Origin: a virus
Length of the DNA stretch: 64,000 nucleotides
Virus record (IMG/VR): IMGVR_UViG_3300035698_019895
Location: 1 to 64,000 of that record
Strand: one strand, 5' to 3'
Numbering within the stretch: position 1 is the stretch's first letter; the number at the start of each line of letters is the position of its first letter. The translations under genes were made by a program, and so were the position numbers. Shown in pieces: positions 49,464 to 57,045 of this stretch. Under the pieces are notes generated by a model. The model made no database searches. It worked only from the letters and a program-made list of their open reading frames with translations, and was not told the DNA's origin.

Positions 49464-49761
49464 ATGTAATAAGTGTGGGAAAACTACACAACCAAGAGAA
49501 GGAATGAATAAGATAATGTTAAATCGTAGAGAAAAACAATATTATACTGCAACTTTTAGACATAAAAAAAATAATAATAAAATGATAAAATACGTTAAAC
49601 CTTATGATGAAGAGTTGGAAAAATTAAAAAGAGATAATTGGGAACTTATTTCTGAAAAACAGACTAAAGGATGGGAAATAGTTTCCGAATTAAATTTGTG
49701 TGAAGAATGTAATAGACAGAATATAGAGAAAATTAAAACGGAGGAAACAATTAAAACATGA
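49456..49761 (+). CDS. zinc-binding protein, 101 residues
   Basis: CNKCGK at the N-terminus and CEECNRQ near the C-terminus could form one zinc site around a basic middle. It overlaps the previous gene by 8 bp and the secreted-protein gene by 4 bp. Confidence 0.58.
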   Translation: MFKCNKCGKTTQPREGMNKIMLNRREKQYYTATFRHKKNNNKMIKYVKPYDEELEKLKRDNWELISEKQTKGWEIVSELNLCEECNRQNIEKIKTEETIKT

Positions 49762-50447
49762 AGAAAAAAATTCTAGCTTTAGTAATGATTTTGTTCTTAA
49801 TGGCAAGCCCAATAGTATTGGGTGATGCAGGAGTCGCAGGAGTTATTGGTTCAGGTTCGGCAAGTGATTCGACTTCCACTGCAACAGGCGGTGCTGGTGG
49901 CGCAGGTGGTAATGCAGTAGCTGGTGGTGGAACTGGCGTAGGGACAGGAGTAGGAACAGGCATTGGTGGAGACTCAAGTGCTATGTCAGGTTCTAACGCA
50001 CAGCAATTAGGTATAGTAGAACAAGGTAGCGAGCAAGCTACTGCTGTAGATGCAAGTAAAAAGAATAATGTATTTGCACCAGTATTTGTTGCACCGTCGC
50101 TTAACCCAACAAAGGGAATGGCAGAGGCACAACTCAATACCTTTTTTGGAGGATTAGGTTTTTCACAGACAGAAGAGTATTCAACTTGTTCAGAAAGCAT
50201 AAAGCTAACGCTTGAAGCTTTAAGAGCAGGTATTATTAATATAGATGAAGCAAAAGTAGAATATCTAGCAGCAAAAGCACAATATAAAGATGCAACAGCA
50301 CCTAAGAGACTTTGTAGCATAGGTCCAAAAACAAGAGGGAGACATCTTCTTAATGGTTTTGGTTTACTAGCTAACGATGGTTGTAAAGAGTTCAATACTG
50401 ATAATTTGTTCGGGTTGAAAAATTTATTTTCAAAGAAAAACAAGTAA
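49758..50447 (+). CDS. secreted glycine-rich protein
   Basis: 229 residues. Signal peptide KKKILALVMILFLMASPIVL with likely cleavage after LG, a Gly/Ala/Thr/Ser low-complexity stretch (about 30-75), then a folded C-terminal part with cysteines at about 143, 181 and 214. Base composition here is visibly richer in G and C than the neighbours. It could act at the cell surface. A long open frame on the opposite strand is judged a by-product of that composition. Confidence 0.65.
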   Translation: MKKKILALVMILFLMASPIVLGDAGVAGVIGSGSASDSTSTATGGAGGAGGNAVAGGGTGVGTGVGTGIGGDSSAMSGSNAQQLGIVEQGSEQATAVDASKKNNVFAPVFVAPSLNPTKGMAEAQLNTFFGGLGFSQTEEYSTCSESIKLTLEALRAGIINIDEAKVEYLAAKAQYKDATAPKRLCSIGPKTRGRHLLNGFGLLANDGCKEFNTDNLFGLKNLFSKKNK

Positions 50448-50485
50448 ATTAAATATTCTGTCTATTACATTTAATTTAAAATATT

Positions 50486-50860
50486 ATGAAAGTAATTATA
50501 GCAGGAAGTAGAAATATAAATAATATTGCATTAGTAGAAGCTGCTTGCTTCAAAGCTATGCAACGTTGGAGAAAGCATGGAGTTGGATTTTACATTACTG
50601 AAGTAGTTTGTGGTGAAGCTAGAGGAGTTGATAGCTTAGGTAAAGAACTAGCTAAAAAAGCAGGAATTCCTATAAAATCATTTCCAGCTGATTGGGATAA
50701 ATATGGGAAACAAGCAGGATATATTAGAAATGCAGCTATGACTAAATATGCAGAAGCATTAATAGCAATTTGGGATGGGCAAAGTCGAGGCACTAAAATG
50801 ATGATAGATTTAGCTAAAAGAGCTAAATTAAAAGTATTTGTTTATCAAGTAGAAGGATAA
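50486..50860 (+). CDS. SLOG-fold DUF2493/YspA-like protein
   Basis: 124 residues: VIIAGSRNINN, VVCGEARGVDSLGKELAKK, FPADWDKYGKQAGYIRN and LIAIWDGQSRGTKMMI, the full DUF2493 pattern. This branch of the SLOG superfamily binds nucleotide ligands. No Shine-Dalgarno is obvious in the 38 bp gap. Confidence 0.85.
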   Translation: MKVIIAGSRNINNIALVEAACFKAMQRWRKHGVGFYITEVVCGEARGVDSLGKELAKKAGIPIKSFPADWDKYGKQAGYIRNAAMTKYAEALIAIWDGQSRGTKMMIDLAKRAKLKVFVYQVEG

Positions 50861-50863
50861 AAA

Positions 50864-51370
50864 ATGACTATAATAATTCAAGCTAAAAAAATAATAGAAT
50901 CTTTATCTCAAATGAAAGAACAGCCTGCTTCAGTTTCAGGAAAATATCATTTCGGAGAAACTTTATTAGAACATACTGAACGTTGTGTTAGTATAATGTA
51001 TAATATTTGTGATAGTTTGAATATTCAAGAAAGCGATAGAGAAATGTTAGTTGCTTCAGCTTATTTACATGATATAGGTAAAGTACTGATTACTAGAAAA
51101 GGTCATGAAGATTTATCTTGTTGGAAATATTTTTCTAAAACAGGTTATAGTAGAATAGATGCTTTTATGCATTTACATCCTATATTATCTGCTGTTATGT
51201 TAGATGATTTTGAACTAGATAGAAAAGAAGAAATAAAAAGATTAGTTTCTGTTCATATGGGACATTGGTATAAAGAATGTCCACAACCTGAAACTTTATA
51301 TGAAAAGCTAATTGTATTAGCTGATTATTTAGCTTATCAGAAAGAATTATTTAATTATAAAGAGAAATAA
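50864..51370 (+). CDS. HD-domain phosphohydrolase
   Basis: 168 residues: TLLEHTERCV, SAYLHDIGKV (HD pair), LHPILSA and KLIVLADYLAY. A general HD hydrolase, possibly on nucleotides. Starts three bases after the SLOG gene. Distinct from the SpoT-like HD at 19049. Confidence 0.78.
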   Translation: MTIIIQAKKIIESLSQMKEQPASVSGKYHFGETLLEHTERCVSIMYNICDSLNIQESDREMLVASAYLHDIGKVLITRKGHEDLSCWKYFSKTGYSRIDAFMHLHPILSAVMLDDFELDRKEEIKRLVSVHMGHWYKECPQPETLYEKLIVLADYLAYQKELFNYKEK

Positions 51371-51372
51371 AA

Positions 51373-51447
51373 ATGATAGAATATATATTATTAGGTGCAT
51401 TCTTATTCGGTGTATTTGTAGGTTATATTATACGAAGTATGGAGTAA
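51373..51447 (+). CDS. 24-residue membrane peptide
   Basis: MIEYILLGAFLFGVFVGYI and a short basic end. Tight spacing on both sides is the only support. Confidence 0.38.
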   Translation: MIEYILLGAFLFGVFVGYIIRSME

Positions 51448-51449
51448 AT

Positions 51450-51719
51450 ATGAATAAAGATAAAACAAAAAGACTGTCTAAACATAGACATGAATTGAAA
51501 GAAAAAAAGAAAAAACATAGTAATAGACATAAACATACTTGGATAAAATATCAGGATTTCAATACAGTTACAATGATGAAATGTAAAGATTGCAATAAAC
51601 TAGTTTTTCCAAATAAAAAAATAAATAAATGTGTAGTAAAAGGATGTTTTGGGAAGGCTAAATACAGACCACCGTTAGATACAAAAGCTTGGAAAGAAAT
51701 ATGCAAAAAATTAAAGTAG
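51450..51719 (+). CDS. basic zinc-finger protein, 89 residues
   Basis: Lys/His-rich N-terminus (KHRHELKEKKKKHSNRHKH), then CKDCNK...CVVKGC. Probably nucleic-acid binding. Its 3' end carries the GGAAAG site of dapB. Confidence 0.58.
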   Translation: MNKDKTKRLSKHRHELKEKKKKHSNRHKHTWIKYQDFNTVTMMKCKDCNKLVFPNKKINKCVVKGCFGKAKYRPPLDTKAWKEICKKLK

Positions 51720-52402
51720 GATTACTAGGACTAGGTAGAACAGGACGAATAGTAGCTGAATCTCTATTCAAAGATGGAAGATTTGATTTAGTATTTGCTG
51801 TTAAAAAAACTCCTCCTAAAATTCAAGATTATGATTTTAGTGTAGAACCTAGAGAGATGCTTCCAAAATTAATTAGAGAATTTCAACCAAATATTATAGT
51901 AGATTTTACAACTCCAGAAGCTACTTTAGAAAATATAAAAAATCTAAGTGAAAATATAGGTATGGTTGTAGCTACTACAGGATTTACAGATAATCAGATT
52001 GATGAGTTAAAAATGCAATCTCTCAAGATACTTTATGCTCCAAATATTTCAGACGGTATAAACATCTTAATGAGTGCTTGTAAAACTATTGATAGATTAT
52101 GGCCAGATGCAGATGTTGAAATAATAGAACAACATTTTAAAGGTAAAAAAGATGCACCTTCTGGAACTGCAAAAAAGATAGCAAATGTATTTGAAAAAGA
52201 TGTTTGTATACATGCAGTTAGAGCTGGAGGAATAGTTGGAATGCATAAAGTAATATTTGCTAGACCTAATCAAAAAATTATAATAGAACATGAAAGTTTT
52301 TCTAAAGAAGTATTTGCAGAGGGAGCAAAAAGAGCTGTATTGTGGTTACATAAACAAGAACCCGGATTTTATGAAATGAATGATATTTTTAATGGAAGAT
52401 AA
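51701..52402 (+). CDS. dapB: dihydrodipicolinate reductase (DapB-like)
   Basis: About 233 residues. Dinucleotide-binding VGLLGLGRTGRIV, VDFTTPEAT, VVATTGF, and the active-site segment EIIEQHFKGKKDAPSGTAKK with the DAPSGTA loop of DapB. The second His of the usual HH pair is Phe here. Acts in lysine/diaminopimelate synthesis, so it could supply peptidoglycan precursor or lysine. ATG 51701 has GGAAAG upstream. Confidence 0.87.
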   Translation: MQKIKVGLLGLGRTGRIVAESLFKDGRFDLVFAVKKTPPKIQDYDFSVEPREMLPKLIREFQPNIIVDFTTPEATLENIKNLSENIGMVVATTGFTDNQIDELKMQSLKILYAPNISDGINILMSACKTIDRLWPDADVEIIEQHFKGKKDAPSGTAKKIANVFEKDVCIHAVRAGGIVGMHKVIFARPNQKIIIEHESFSKEVFAEGAKRAVLWLHKQEPGFYEMNDIFNGR

Positions 52403-52436
52403 AAAAGAAAAGTGATTAACCCCTTGAAAGGAAGAT

Positions 52437-52805
52437 ATGAAGCTACAAGACCAAGTCGTAAGTTTAGAGTTATCTAAGCAGTTAAAAGAGGCAGGATATA
52501 GGCAAGAAGGCTTATGGTGGTGGCAACTGACAGGTTTTCCAATAGAAGAATATTACAATGGAAAATTAACTAATAATCCTAATAATGAAACGTTAAGAGC
52601 CATTATCGCTCCCACAGTTGCAGAGTTAGGGGAAGCGTTGCCTGATACATTTGTATCAGGACAATTAGATATAAAAAGTAATAAACCACATACCTTTGCT
52701 TGTTATGGGTGGTCACAAATTCCACAACAAGAGGCCGACACCGAAGCCAATGCCAGAGCAAAAATGTGGTTATATTTAAAAAAAGAAAGGAAGAAAAGTG
52801 GCTAA
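52437..52805 (+). CDS. paralog family A, copy 3
   Basis: 122 residues: VVSLELSKQLKEAGYRQEG, APTVAELGEALP and ANARAKMWLYLKK align with 8031 and 31678. GAAAGGAAG precedes the start. Upstream DNA shares ATGAAGCTACAAGACCAA with copy 1, indicating duplication at the 5' end. Confidence 0.7.
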   Translation: MKLQDQVVSLELSKQLKEAGYRQEGLWWWQLTGFPIEEYYNGKLTNNPNNETLRAIIAPTVAELGEALPDTFVSGQLDIKSNKPHTFACYGWSQIPQQEADTEANARAKMWLYLKKERKKSG

Positions 52806-53451
52806 AGAAAAAATAATTCTTTCAGCAATTGTAGGGTCTCATGCATATGGATTAGCTAATGAAGATAGTGATATAGATACTTTAGGAATCTATGTAGCTC
52901 CAACTCAAGAAGTACTAGGAATACGCAATATAAAAGAAACTATACACAAAACTAATCCAGATGTTACATATCATGAAGTAAAGAAATTTATTAGTTTAGC
53001 TTTGAAATGTAATCCTACTATTTTAGAATTATTGTTTGTAGATAAGTATCTCAAACAAACTCCAGAAGGATTACTATTAGTACATAATAGAAAAGCATTT
53101 TTAAGCAGAATTATATATAACTCTTATGGTGGATATGCTATATCTCAAGCTCGCAAATTAAATGCGAAAGGAACTTTTCCATCAAAAGTAAAGAATAGAT
53201 ATGCAAAACATGCCAGACATGTTTATAGATTATTAGACCAAGGTCGACAACTTCTTGAAACAGGTAATTTGAATGTTAAAGTTAAGAACAGAGATGAACT
53301 GATGAGAATAGGAGAACTACCTGTATATGAATTAATTACAAAATTTGAAAAGGATTTTAAAAAGTTTGACCAAACTGTGACTACATTACCAGATAAACCT
53401 GATTATGAAACTATCAATAAAATACTTCTGGAAATTAGGAGTTACAATTAA
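52798..53451 (+). CDS. Pol-beta-type nucleotidyltransferase
   Basis: 217 residues from GTG 52798. GSHAYGLANEDSDIDTLGIY is the GSxxYG/SDID nucleotidyltransferase motif, and the rest is helical as in phage RlaP-like members. It could modify an RNA or protein with a nucleotide. A diverged copy of its last 22 codons lies at 53919-53984, beyond the next gene. Confidence 0.78.
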   Translation: MAKEKIILSAIVGSHAYGLANEDSDIDTLGIYVAPTQEVLGIRNIKETIHKTNPDVTYHEVKKFISLALKCNPTILELLFVDKYLKQTPEGLLLVHNRKAFLSRIIYNSYGGYAISQARKLNAKGTFPSKVKNRYAKHARHVYRLLDQGRQLLETGNLNVKVKNRDELMRIGELPVYELITKFEKDFKKFDQTVTTLPDKPDYETINKILLEIRSYN

Positions 53452-53922
53452 ATGATATTGTCTAAAATTTGTAGAGCATGTAAAAAAGAAAAATCATTAA
53501 GTGATTTTTATACTAATAACAGATGGAAAGATAAATTAGAACGTAGATGTAAAAAATGTTTATCCTCTCAAGCAAAAAAAAGATATTGGAAAAACCCAGA
53601 AAAATATTTACTCAAAAACAAAAATAGTAAATACGGCAAAAAAGGCAGTGTTTTTGCTAAAGCAAGAAGACTAAAGAAAGCTTACAATCTTCCAATTAAA
53701 ATATGGAATACTATGTTTAAACATCAAAAAGGTAAATGTGCTATTTGTGATGCTTCTGCATTAGTAGTAGACCATAATCATAATACTAAAGAAATTAGAG
53801 CTTTGTTATGTCATAAATGTAATCGTGGTTTAGGTCATTTTAATGATAATCCAGAATTATTAAGAAAAGCAGCAAGATATTTAGAAGACCCAGTTGCAGT
53901 AATATCTGAAAAACGGCCTTGA
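53452..53922 (+). CDS. recombination endonuclease VII-like HNH nuclease
   Basis: 156 residues. N-terminal zinc ribbon CRACKKEK...CKKCLS, then CAICDASALVVDHNHNTKEI, LLCHKCNRGLGHFNDN and PELLRKAARYL, the endonuclease VII pattern. It can be a T4 gp49-type resolvase or a free-standing homing enzyme. It begins right after the nucleotidyltransferase stop, and its own stop merges into a remnant of that gene, suggesting insertion. Confidence 0.87.
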   Translation: MILSKICRACKKEKSLSDFYTNNRWKDKLERRCKKCLSSQAKKRYWKNPEKYLLKNKNSKYGKKGSVFAKARRLKKAYNLPIKIWNTMFKHQKGKCAICDASALVVDHNHNTKEIRALLCHKCNRGLGHFNDNPELLRKAARYLEDPVAVISEKRP

Positions 53923-53947
53923 CAGATAAGCCAAATTATGATATAAT
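53919..53947 (+). promoter_or_regulatory. sigma-70-type promoter P5 inside the gene remnant
   Basis: Perfect TTGACA (53919-53924), 17 bp, perfect TATAAT (53942-53947). The homologous stretch in the intact gene reads TTACCA and GAAACT, so the promoter arose by change within the remnant. It would give a ~30 nt leader to the gene at 53984 and the CCA enzyme. Confidence 0.78.
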
Positions 53948-53984
53948 AAACAAGATATTACTCGAAATAAGGAGCTATAATTAA
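53919..53984 (+). pseudogene. 3'-end remnant of a second nucleotidyltransferase gene
   Basis: Translates LTDKPNYDIINKILLEIRSYN-stop against LPDKPDYETINKILLEIRSYN-stop at the end of the gene at 52798. Most base differences are synonymous, so it diverged as a working gene before truncation. Similarity starts abruptly at the endonuclease VII stop codon. It still supplies the AAGGAG site for the gene at 53984. Confidence 0.8.
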
Positions 53985-54190
53985 TGACAGAAAGAATTAG
54001 AAAAGAAAGAGTAACTTTATTAAAACTTAAAAAGGGAGCATCTGACCATCAAATAGAACAAATGAAAAAGTTTTTGGTCAAACATGATTTATTTAAAAAA
54101 TATATTCCTGAAGAAAATGCTTTTGAAGTAAAAGACCAACAGAAAGCAAAAAAAATTCTAAATGATGCTAAACAAGGATTAGATACATGA
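53984..54190 (+). CDS. hypothetical protein, 68 residues
   Basis: First gene behind promoter P5. Basic, helical (TLLKLKKGASDHQIEQMKKF). ATGA overlap with the next gene. No family recognised. Confidence 0.58.
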   Translation: MTERIRKERVTLLKLKKGASDHQIEQMKKFLVKHDLFKKYIPEENAFEVKDQQKAKKILNDAKQGLDT

Positions 54191-54369
54191 GTCAGTTTTG
54201 TAGAATTTGTGCAAAGAAAATACAAAAAGACAGAACAGGGCATGAACAAGTTTGTAACAAATGTATTGATAGTTTATCCCCTTGTCCTCATTGTTTTAGT
54301 ATGACATATACTATTAAAGATAAATGTGGAAAATGCAAAGAAAATAAATTAAAATGTATAATAAAGTAA
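54187..54369 (+). CDS. 60-residue multi-cysteine zinc protein
   Basis: CRIC, CNKC, CPHC and CGKC pairs suggest two zinc sites. Overlaps both neighbours and precedes the CCA-adding enzyme. Confidence 0.62.
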   Translation: MSQFCRICAKKIQKDRTGHEQVCNKCIDSLSPCPHCFSMTYTIKDKCGKCKENKLKCIIK

Positions 54370-55346
54370 AAGAAATTATCAATCCAGTATATATTGTAGG
54401 TGGTTCTGTTAGAGACGAAATTATGGGAAAGAAACCCAAAGATTACGATTTCTGCACTCCATTACTACCTGATGAAATTGAAAAAGCTATAAAGAAAGCT
54501 GGTAAGAAAGCTTATAACATCGGTAAAAGATTCGGTACTCTTGGAATGACTTTCGATGGCCAAATGGTTGAAGTTACTACTTTCAGAACTGAACAATATA
54601 CTCCTGGAAGCAGAAAACCTCAAGTTCAATTTGTCAATGATATTACTGCAGATTTAAGCAGAAGAGATTTTAGAATCAACTCAATAGCTAAAAGAGATGG
54701 CAAATATATTGACCCCTTTGGTGGCAGATTAGATATAATGGAACGCAGTATTAAATGTGTTGGAGAACCAAAGGCTAGATTCAAAGAAGACCCCTTAAGA
54801 ATGTTAAGAGCTGCTAGATTTGCTTCTCAATTAGAATTTAGTATAGACCAGTATCTAGAACAAATGGCTAAAAAAATGTGTCATAAAATTCTAGAAGTTA
54901 GTAAAGAGAGATGGATGATGGAGATGGATAAATTACTTGTAACTGAACATCCAGAATTGGGTTTAGACTTTTTAGCTAGAACTAAATTACTGAACTTTAT
55001 GTTTCCAGAATTATCTTTACAAGTAGACTATGACCAGAACAATCCATTTCATAGTTTAAATTTGTGGGAACATACTAAATTAACTGTATATTATACTCCA
55101 AAAGATGTCAACTTACGATGGGCTTCATTATTACATGATATCGGTAAACCTTTTGTTAGAGGAGAAAAAGACAATCCTCCCAGAAGTAATTATATTAAGC
55201 ATGATTTACTCGGAAAAGAACTTGTAGAGAAATATGCACGATATTTAAAATGGTCCAACGAAAGACGAGAGAAAGTCTCTGAATTAGTTTTAAATCATTT
55301 ACTAACAGGAAGTCCTATATACGAAGCTGATAAGAAAGCTCATTAA
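54354..55346 (+). CDS. cca: tRNA nucleotidyltransferase (CCA-adding enzyme) with HD domain
   Basis: 330 residues. Head domain GGSVRDEIMG (16-25) with catalytic D30 and D32 (DYDF), RRDFRINSIA, and EDPLRMLRAARFASQL in the neck. C-terminal HD domain SLLHDIGKP with EHTKLT. Would repair or add CCA to tRNAs. The phage tRNAs mostly encode CCA, so repair of damaged tRNA ends is a likely job. Confidence 0.94.
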   Translation: MYNKVKEIINPVYIVGGSVRDEIMGKKPKDYDFCTPLLPDEIEKAIKKAGKKAYNIGKRFGTLGMTFDGQMVEVTTFRTEQYTPGSRKPQVQFVNDITADLSRRDFRINSIAKRDGKYIDPFGGRLDIMERSIKCVGEPKARFKEDPLRMLRAARFASQLEFSIDQYLEQMAKKMCHKILEVSKERWMMEMDKLLVTEHPELGLDFLARTKLLNFMFPELSLQVDYDQNNPFHSLNLWEHTKLTVYYTPKDVNLRWASLLHDIGKPFVRGEKDNPPRSNYIKHDLLGKELVEKYARYLKWSNERREKVSELVLNHLLTGSPIYEADKKAH

Positions 55347-55365
55347 ATGAAAGTAAGGGGGTATA

Positions 55366-55545
55366 ATGGCATTAAAAGTAGGATGTATAATGTGTGGTAA
55401 TGAACTTCAAGAACCCGGAGCAATACTTTTTGCATCACCAACAGAGATAGGGCTGTGTGCTAAATATCATATATGTATTAAATGTCAAAAAAGTGTTATT
55501 ATTTTTATAACTGAAAAAATGTTACAAAATAAGAAAACTCATTAA
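55366..55545 (+). CDS. 59-residue zinc-ribbon protein
   Basis: AGGGGG precedes ATG 55366. GCIMCGNELQE and CIKCQKS pairs form a zinc ribbon. Function unknown. Confidence 0.62.
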   Translation: MALKVGCIMCGNELQEPGAILFASPTEIGLCAKYHICIKCQKSVIIFITEKMLQNKKTH

Positions 55546-55557
55546 AAGGAGAAATAT

Positions 55558-55869
55558 ATGCCTGGATTAATACTAGAAACAGATTTATCTGAACACTATA
55601 ATTGTACCAAGTGTGGTCAATGTTGTCATTTTTTTGAAATGATAGTTAACCCACAAACACTTAAAATCGATGGTTTGTTAGTTAAAGAAGCATTTAAAAA
55701 AGAATTAAGAGTAGATTTTAAAGATGTAGGACAATGTTCAGTTAAAGTTAATGTTACATGTGAACATTTTGATAATACTAACGGATTGTGTAAGATATAT
55801 GACAGAAGACCAAAAATTTGTAGAAATCATTTTTGTCAACGTTATCCGAAAATAGATGAGGAAAAATGA
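55558..55869 (+). CDS. YkgJ-family cysteine-cluster protein
   Basis: 103 residues: CTKCGQCCHFF, then CEHFDNTNGLCKIYDRRPKICRNHFC. This is the zinc/iron-chelating YkgJ pattern. AAGGAG precedes ATG 55558. Biochemical role in phages is unknown. Confidence 0.8.
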   Translation: MPGLILETDLSEHYNCTKCGQCCHFFEMIVNPQTLKIDGLLVKEAFKKELRVDFKDVGQCSVKVNVTCEHFDNTNGLCKIYDRRPKICRNHFCQRYPKIDEEK

Positions 55870-56186
55870 AAATTATAATAGGAAACATAATAAAGAAGCT
55901 TTTACATACAGTAAAAACAAAAATATCAGTTAGTAAAAAAGAAATTAGAATAAATGGTGAGAAAATTGATATAAAAATTGATGATAAAGATGAAATTAAA
56001 ATTATTGTAGAAGGAGGAGTCGCAGATATTGATGCTAATGTTGTTATAGTGAAGGGTAATGTTAATGGTAATATAAAAACAAATAGCATTGAATGTAAAG
56101 ATGTTAATGGTGACATAGATGCGAATTCTGTTATATGTAATAAAATCAAAGGTAATATAGACTCATTGAGTATTATAAATAATTAA
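55866..56186 (+). CDS. small beta-solenoid-like repeat protein
   Basis: 106 residues. After a basic start, imperfect repeats NVVIVKGNVNGNIKTNS, IECKDVNGDIDANS and VICNKIKGNIDSLS indicate a right-handed beta-helix similar to bactofilin or DUF4097 repeats. Could be a scaffold or surface protein. Confidence 0.65.
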   Translation: MKIIIGNIIKKLLHTVKTKISVSKKEIRINGEKIDIKIDDKDEIKIIVEGGVADIDANVVIVKGNVNGNIKTNSIECKDVNGDIDANSVICNKIKGNIDSLSIINN

Positions 56187-56211
56187 AAATGAAGAAGATA
56201 AATAATAAATT

Positions 56212-56298
56212 GCGTGGTTGCGATAGCGGCAATTCGACCTGCCTGTAGAGCAGGTGCTCTTCGGAGCTTCGATGGTTCGAGTCCATCACTACGCACCA
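56212..56298 (+). tRNA. tRNA-Tyr(GTA)
   Basis: Acceptor GCGTGGT/ACTACGC, anticodon arm CCTGC-CTGTAGA-GCAGG (GTA), long variable arm GCTC-TTCG-GAGC, T arm GATGG-TTCGAGT-CCATC, encoded CCA. Regular class II tRNA. Confidence 0.95.
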
Positions 56299-56302
56299 TT
56301 AT

Positions 56303-56372
56303 TGGGAGGTAGTTTAATTAAAACGCCAATCGTAAGTGGAAATGTAACGTCAAATCGTTTCCCTCCCAGCCA
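56303..56372 (+). ncRNA. shrunken tRNA-like element between tRNA-Tyr and tRNA-Leu
   Basis: Perfect 7-bp acceptor TGGGAGG/CCTCCCA, TA, D-like arm GTTT-AATTA-AAAC, reduced middle arm CCA...TGG, reduced T-like arm AACG-TCAAAT-CGTT and a 3' GCCA. Total 70 nt. It lies 4 nt after tRNA-Tyr and its CCA abuts tRNA-Leu, so RNase P and 3' processing would release it. No sensible 7-nt anticodon loop can be drawn. Pseudo-tRNA or functional mimic. Confidence 0.62.
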
Positions 56373-56449
56373 GCGAGTGTAACAGAATTGGTATATGTAC
56401 TCGGCTTAGACCCGAGGTTTTAGAGGTTCGACTCCTCTCACTCGTACCA
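56373..56449 (+). tRNA. tRNA-Leu(TAG), short variable arm
   Basis: Acceptor GCGAGTG/CACTCGT (G-U first pair), anticodon arm CTCGG-CTTAGAC-CCGAG (TAG), T arm AGAGG-TTCGACT-CCTCT, encoded CCA. The variable loop is only GTTTT, whereas bacterial leucine tRNAs normally have a long arm. Starts with no spacer after the tRNA-like element. Confidence 0.9.
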
Positions 56450-56463
56450 AATGGAGAAAATAA

Positions 56464-56739
56464 ATGAGTAGAGAATATTTGCTGAAAATAGATTTTGAAA
56501 AACACTATAAGAAAAAAGAATTAAGAGACTTTTTTATTAAATGGTGTGGTAAAGACCAGATATTTAAAATAGAGCCTGACTATGTAGTTGTAGAAATGGG
56601 ATGCAGTAGTGGTTTAGATGCTGATGAATATATGCAAGAATTATATACTCAATTACAAGAACAAGGTTTTAAACTAGAAAAAGAAGATATGCTATGTTGG
56701 AGTTTACATCCTGACAGAGCAATAAGTTTGGCGGAGTAG
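56464..56739 (+). CDS. hypothetical protein, 91 residues, ending inside a tRNA
   Basis: GGAG precedes ATG 56464. Alpha/beta with a late LCWSLHPDRAISLAE. The last three codons and stop (TTG GCG GAG TAG) overlap the acceptor stem of tRNA-Leu(TAA) by 10 nt. No family recognised. Confidence 0.6.
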   Translation: MSREYLLKIDFEKHYKKKELRDFFIKWCGKDQIFKIEPDYVVVEMGCSSGLDADEYMQELYTQLQEQGFKLEKEDMLCWSLHPDRAISLAE

Positions 56740-56806
56740 TCCAACTGGCAGAGGCAACGGTCTTAAAAGCCGTAAAGTGAGGGTTCGAATCCCTCTTCCG
56801 CTACCA
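56730..56806 (+). tRNA. tRNA-Leu(TAA), short variable arm
   Basis: Acceptor GGCGGAG/TTCCGCT with two G-U pairs, anticodon arm ACGGT-CTTAAAA-GCCGT (TAA), variable loop AAAGT, T arm GAGGG-TTCGAAT-CCCTC, encoded CCA. Overlaps the previous gene's stop codon. Confidence 0.92.
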
Positions 56807-56834
56807 TTATTAAGTCTGAGAAAGAGATAAAAAA

Positions 56835-56963
56835 ATGTTATTAATTTTGGGAATAATATTAGTTATTTTAAGTTATTTTATGGCTTATTGGTCTGCATTA
56901 AAATATATTATCGGAGCTATAGGAACTGGTTTGATAATTGGATATTTGTTAAATTTTTTATAA
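56835..56963 (+). CDS. 42-residue membrane peptide between tRNAs
   Basis: AAAGAG precedes ATG 56835. Two short hydrophobic helices (LLILGIILVILSYF and IIGAIGTGLIIGYLL). Unknown function. Confidence 0.5.
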   Translation: MLLILGIILVILSYFMAYWSALKYIIGAIGTGLIIGYLLNFL

Positions 56964-56969
56964 TAATAT

Positions 56970-57045
56970 GTGCGAGTGATGCAACGGCAGACATGCTTGT
57001 TTCAAAAACAAGCTTTTATAGGTTCGAGTCCTATCTCGCATACCA
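56970..57045 (+). tRNA. tRNA-Leu(CAA), short variable arm
   Basis: Acceptor GTGCGAG/CTCGCAT, anticodon arm CTTGT-TTCAAAA-ACAAG (CAA), variable loop CTTTT, T arm ATAGG-TTCGAGT-CCTAT, encoded CCA. Third leucine tRNA with a class I shape. Confidence 0.92.

Noticed and set aside
49751-50443. 230-residue open frame on the minus strand opposite the Gly-rich secreted gene
   Set aside because: It mirrors a low-complexity, G+C-richer gene with a clear signal peptide and ribosome site on the + strand. The minus frame is Pro/Ala/Ser-rich without motifs.
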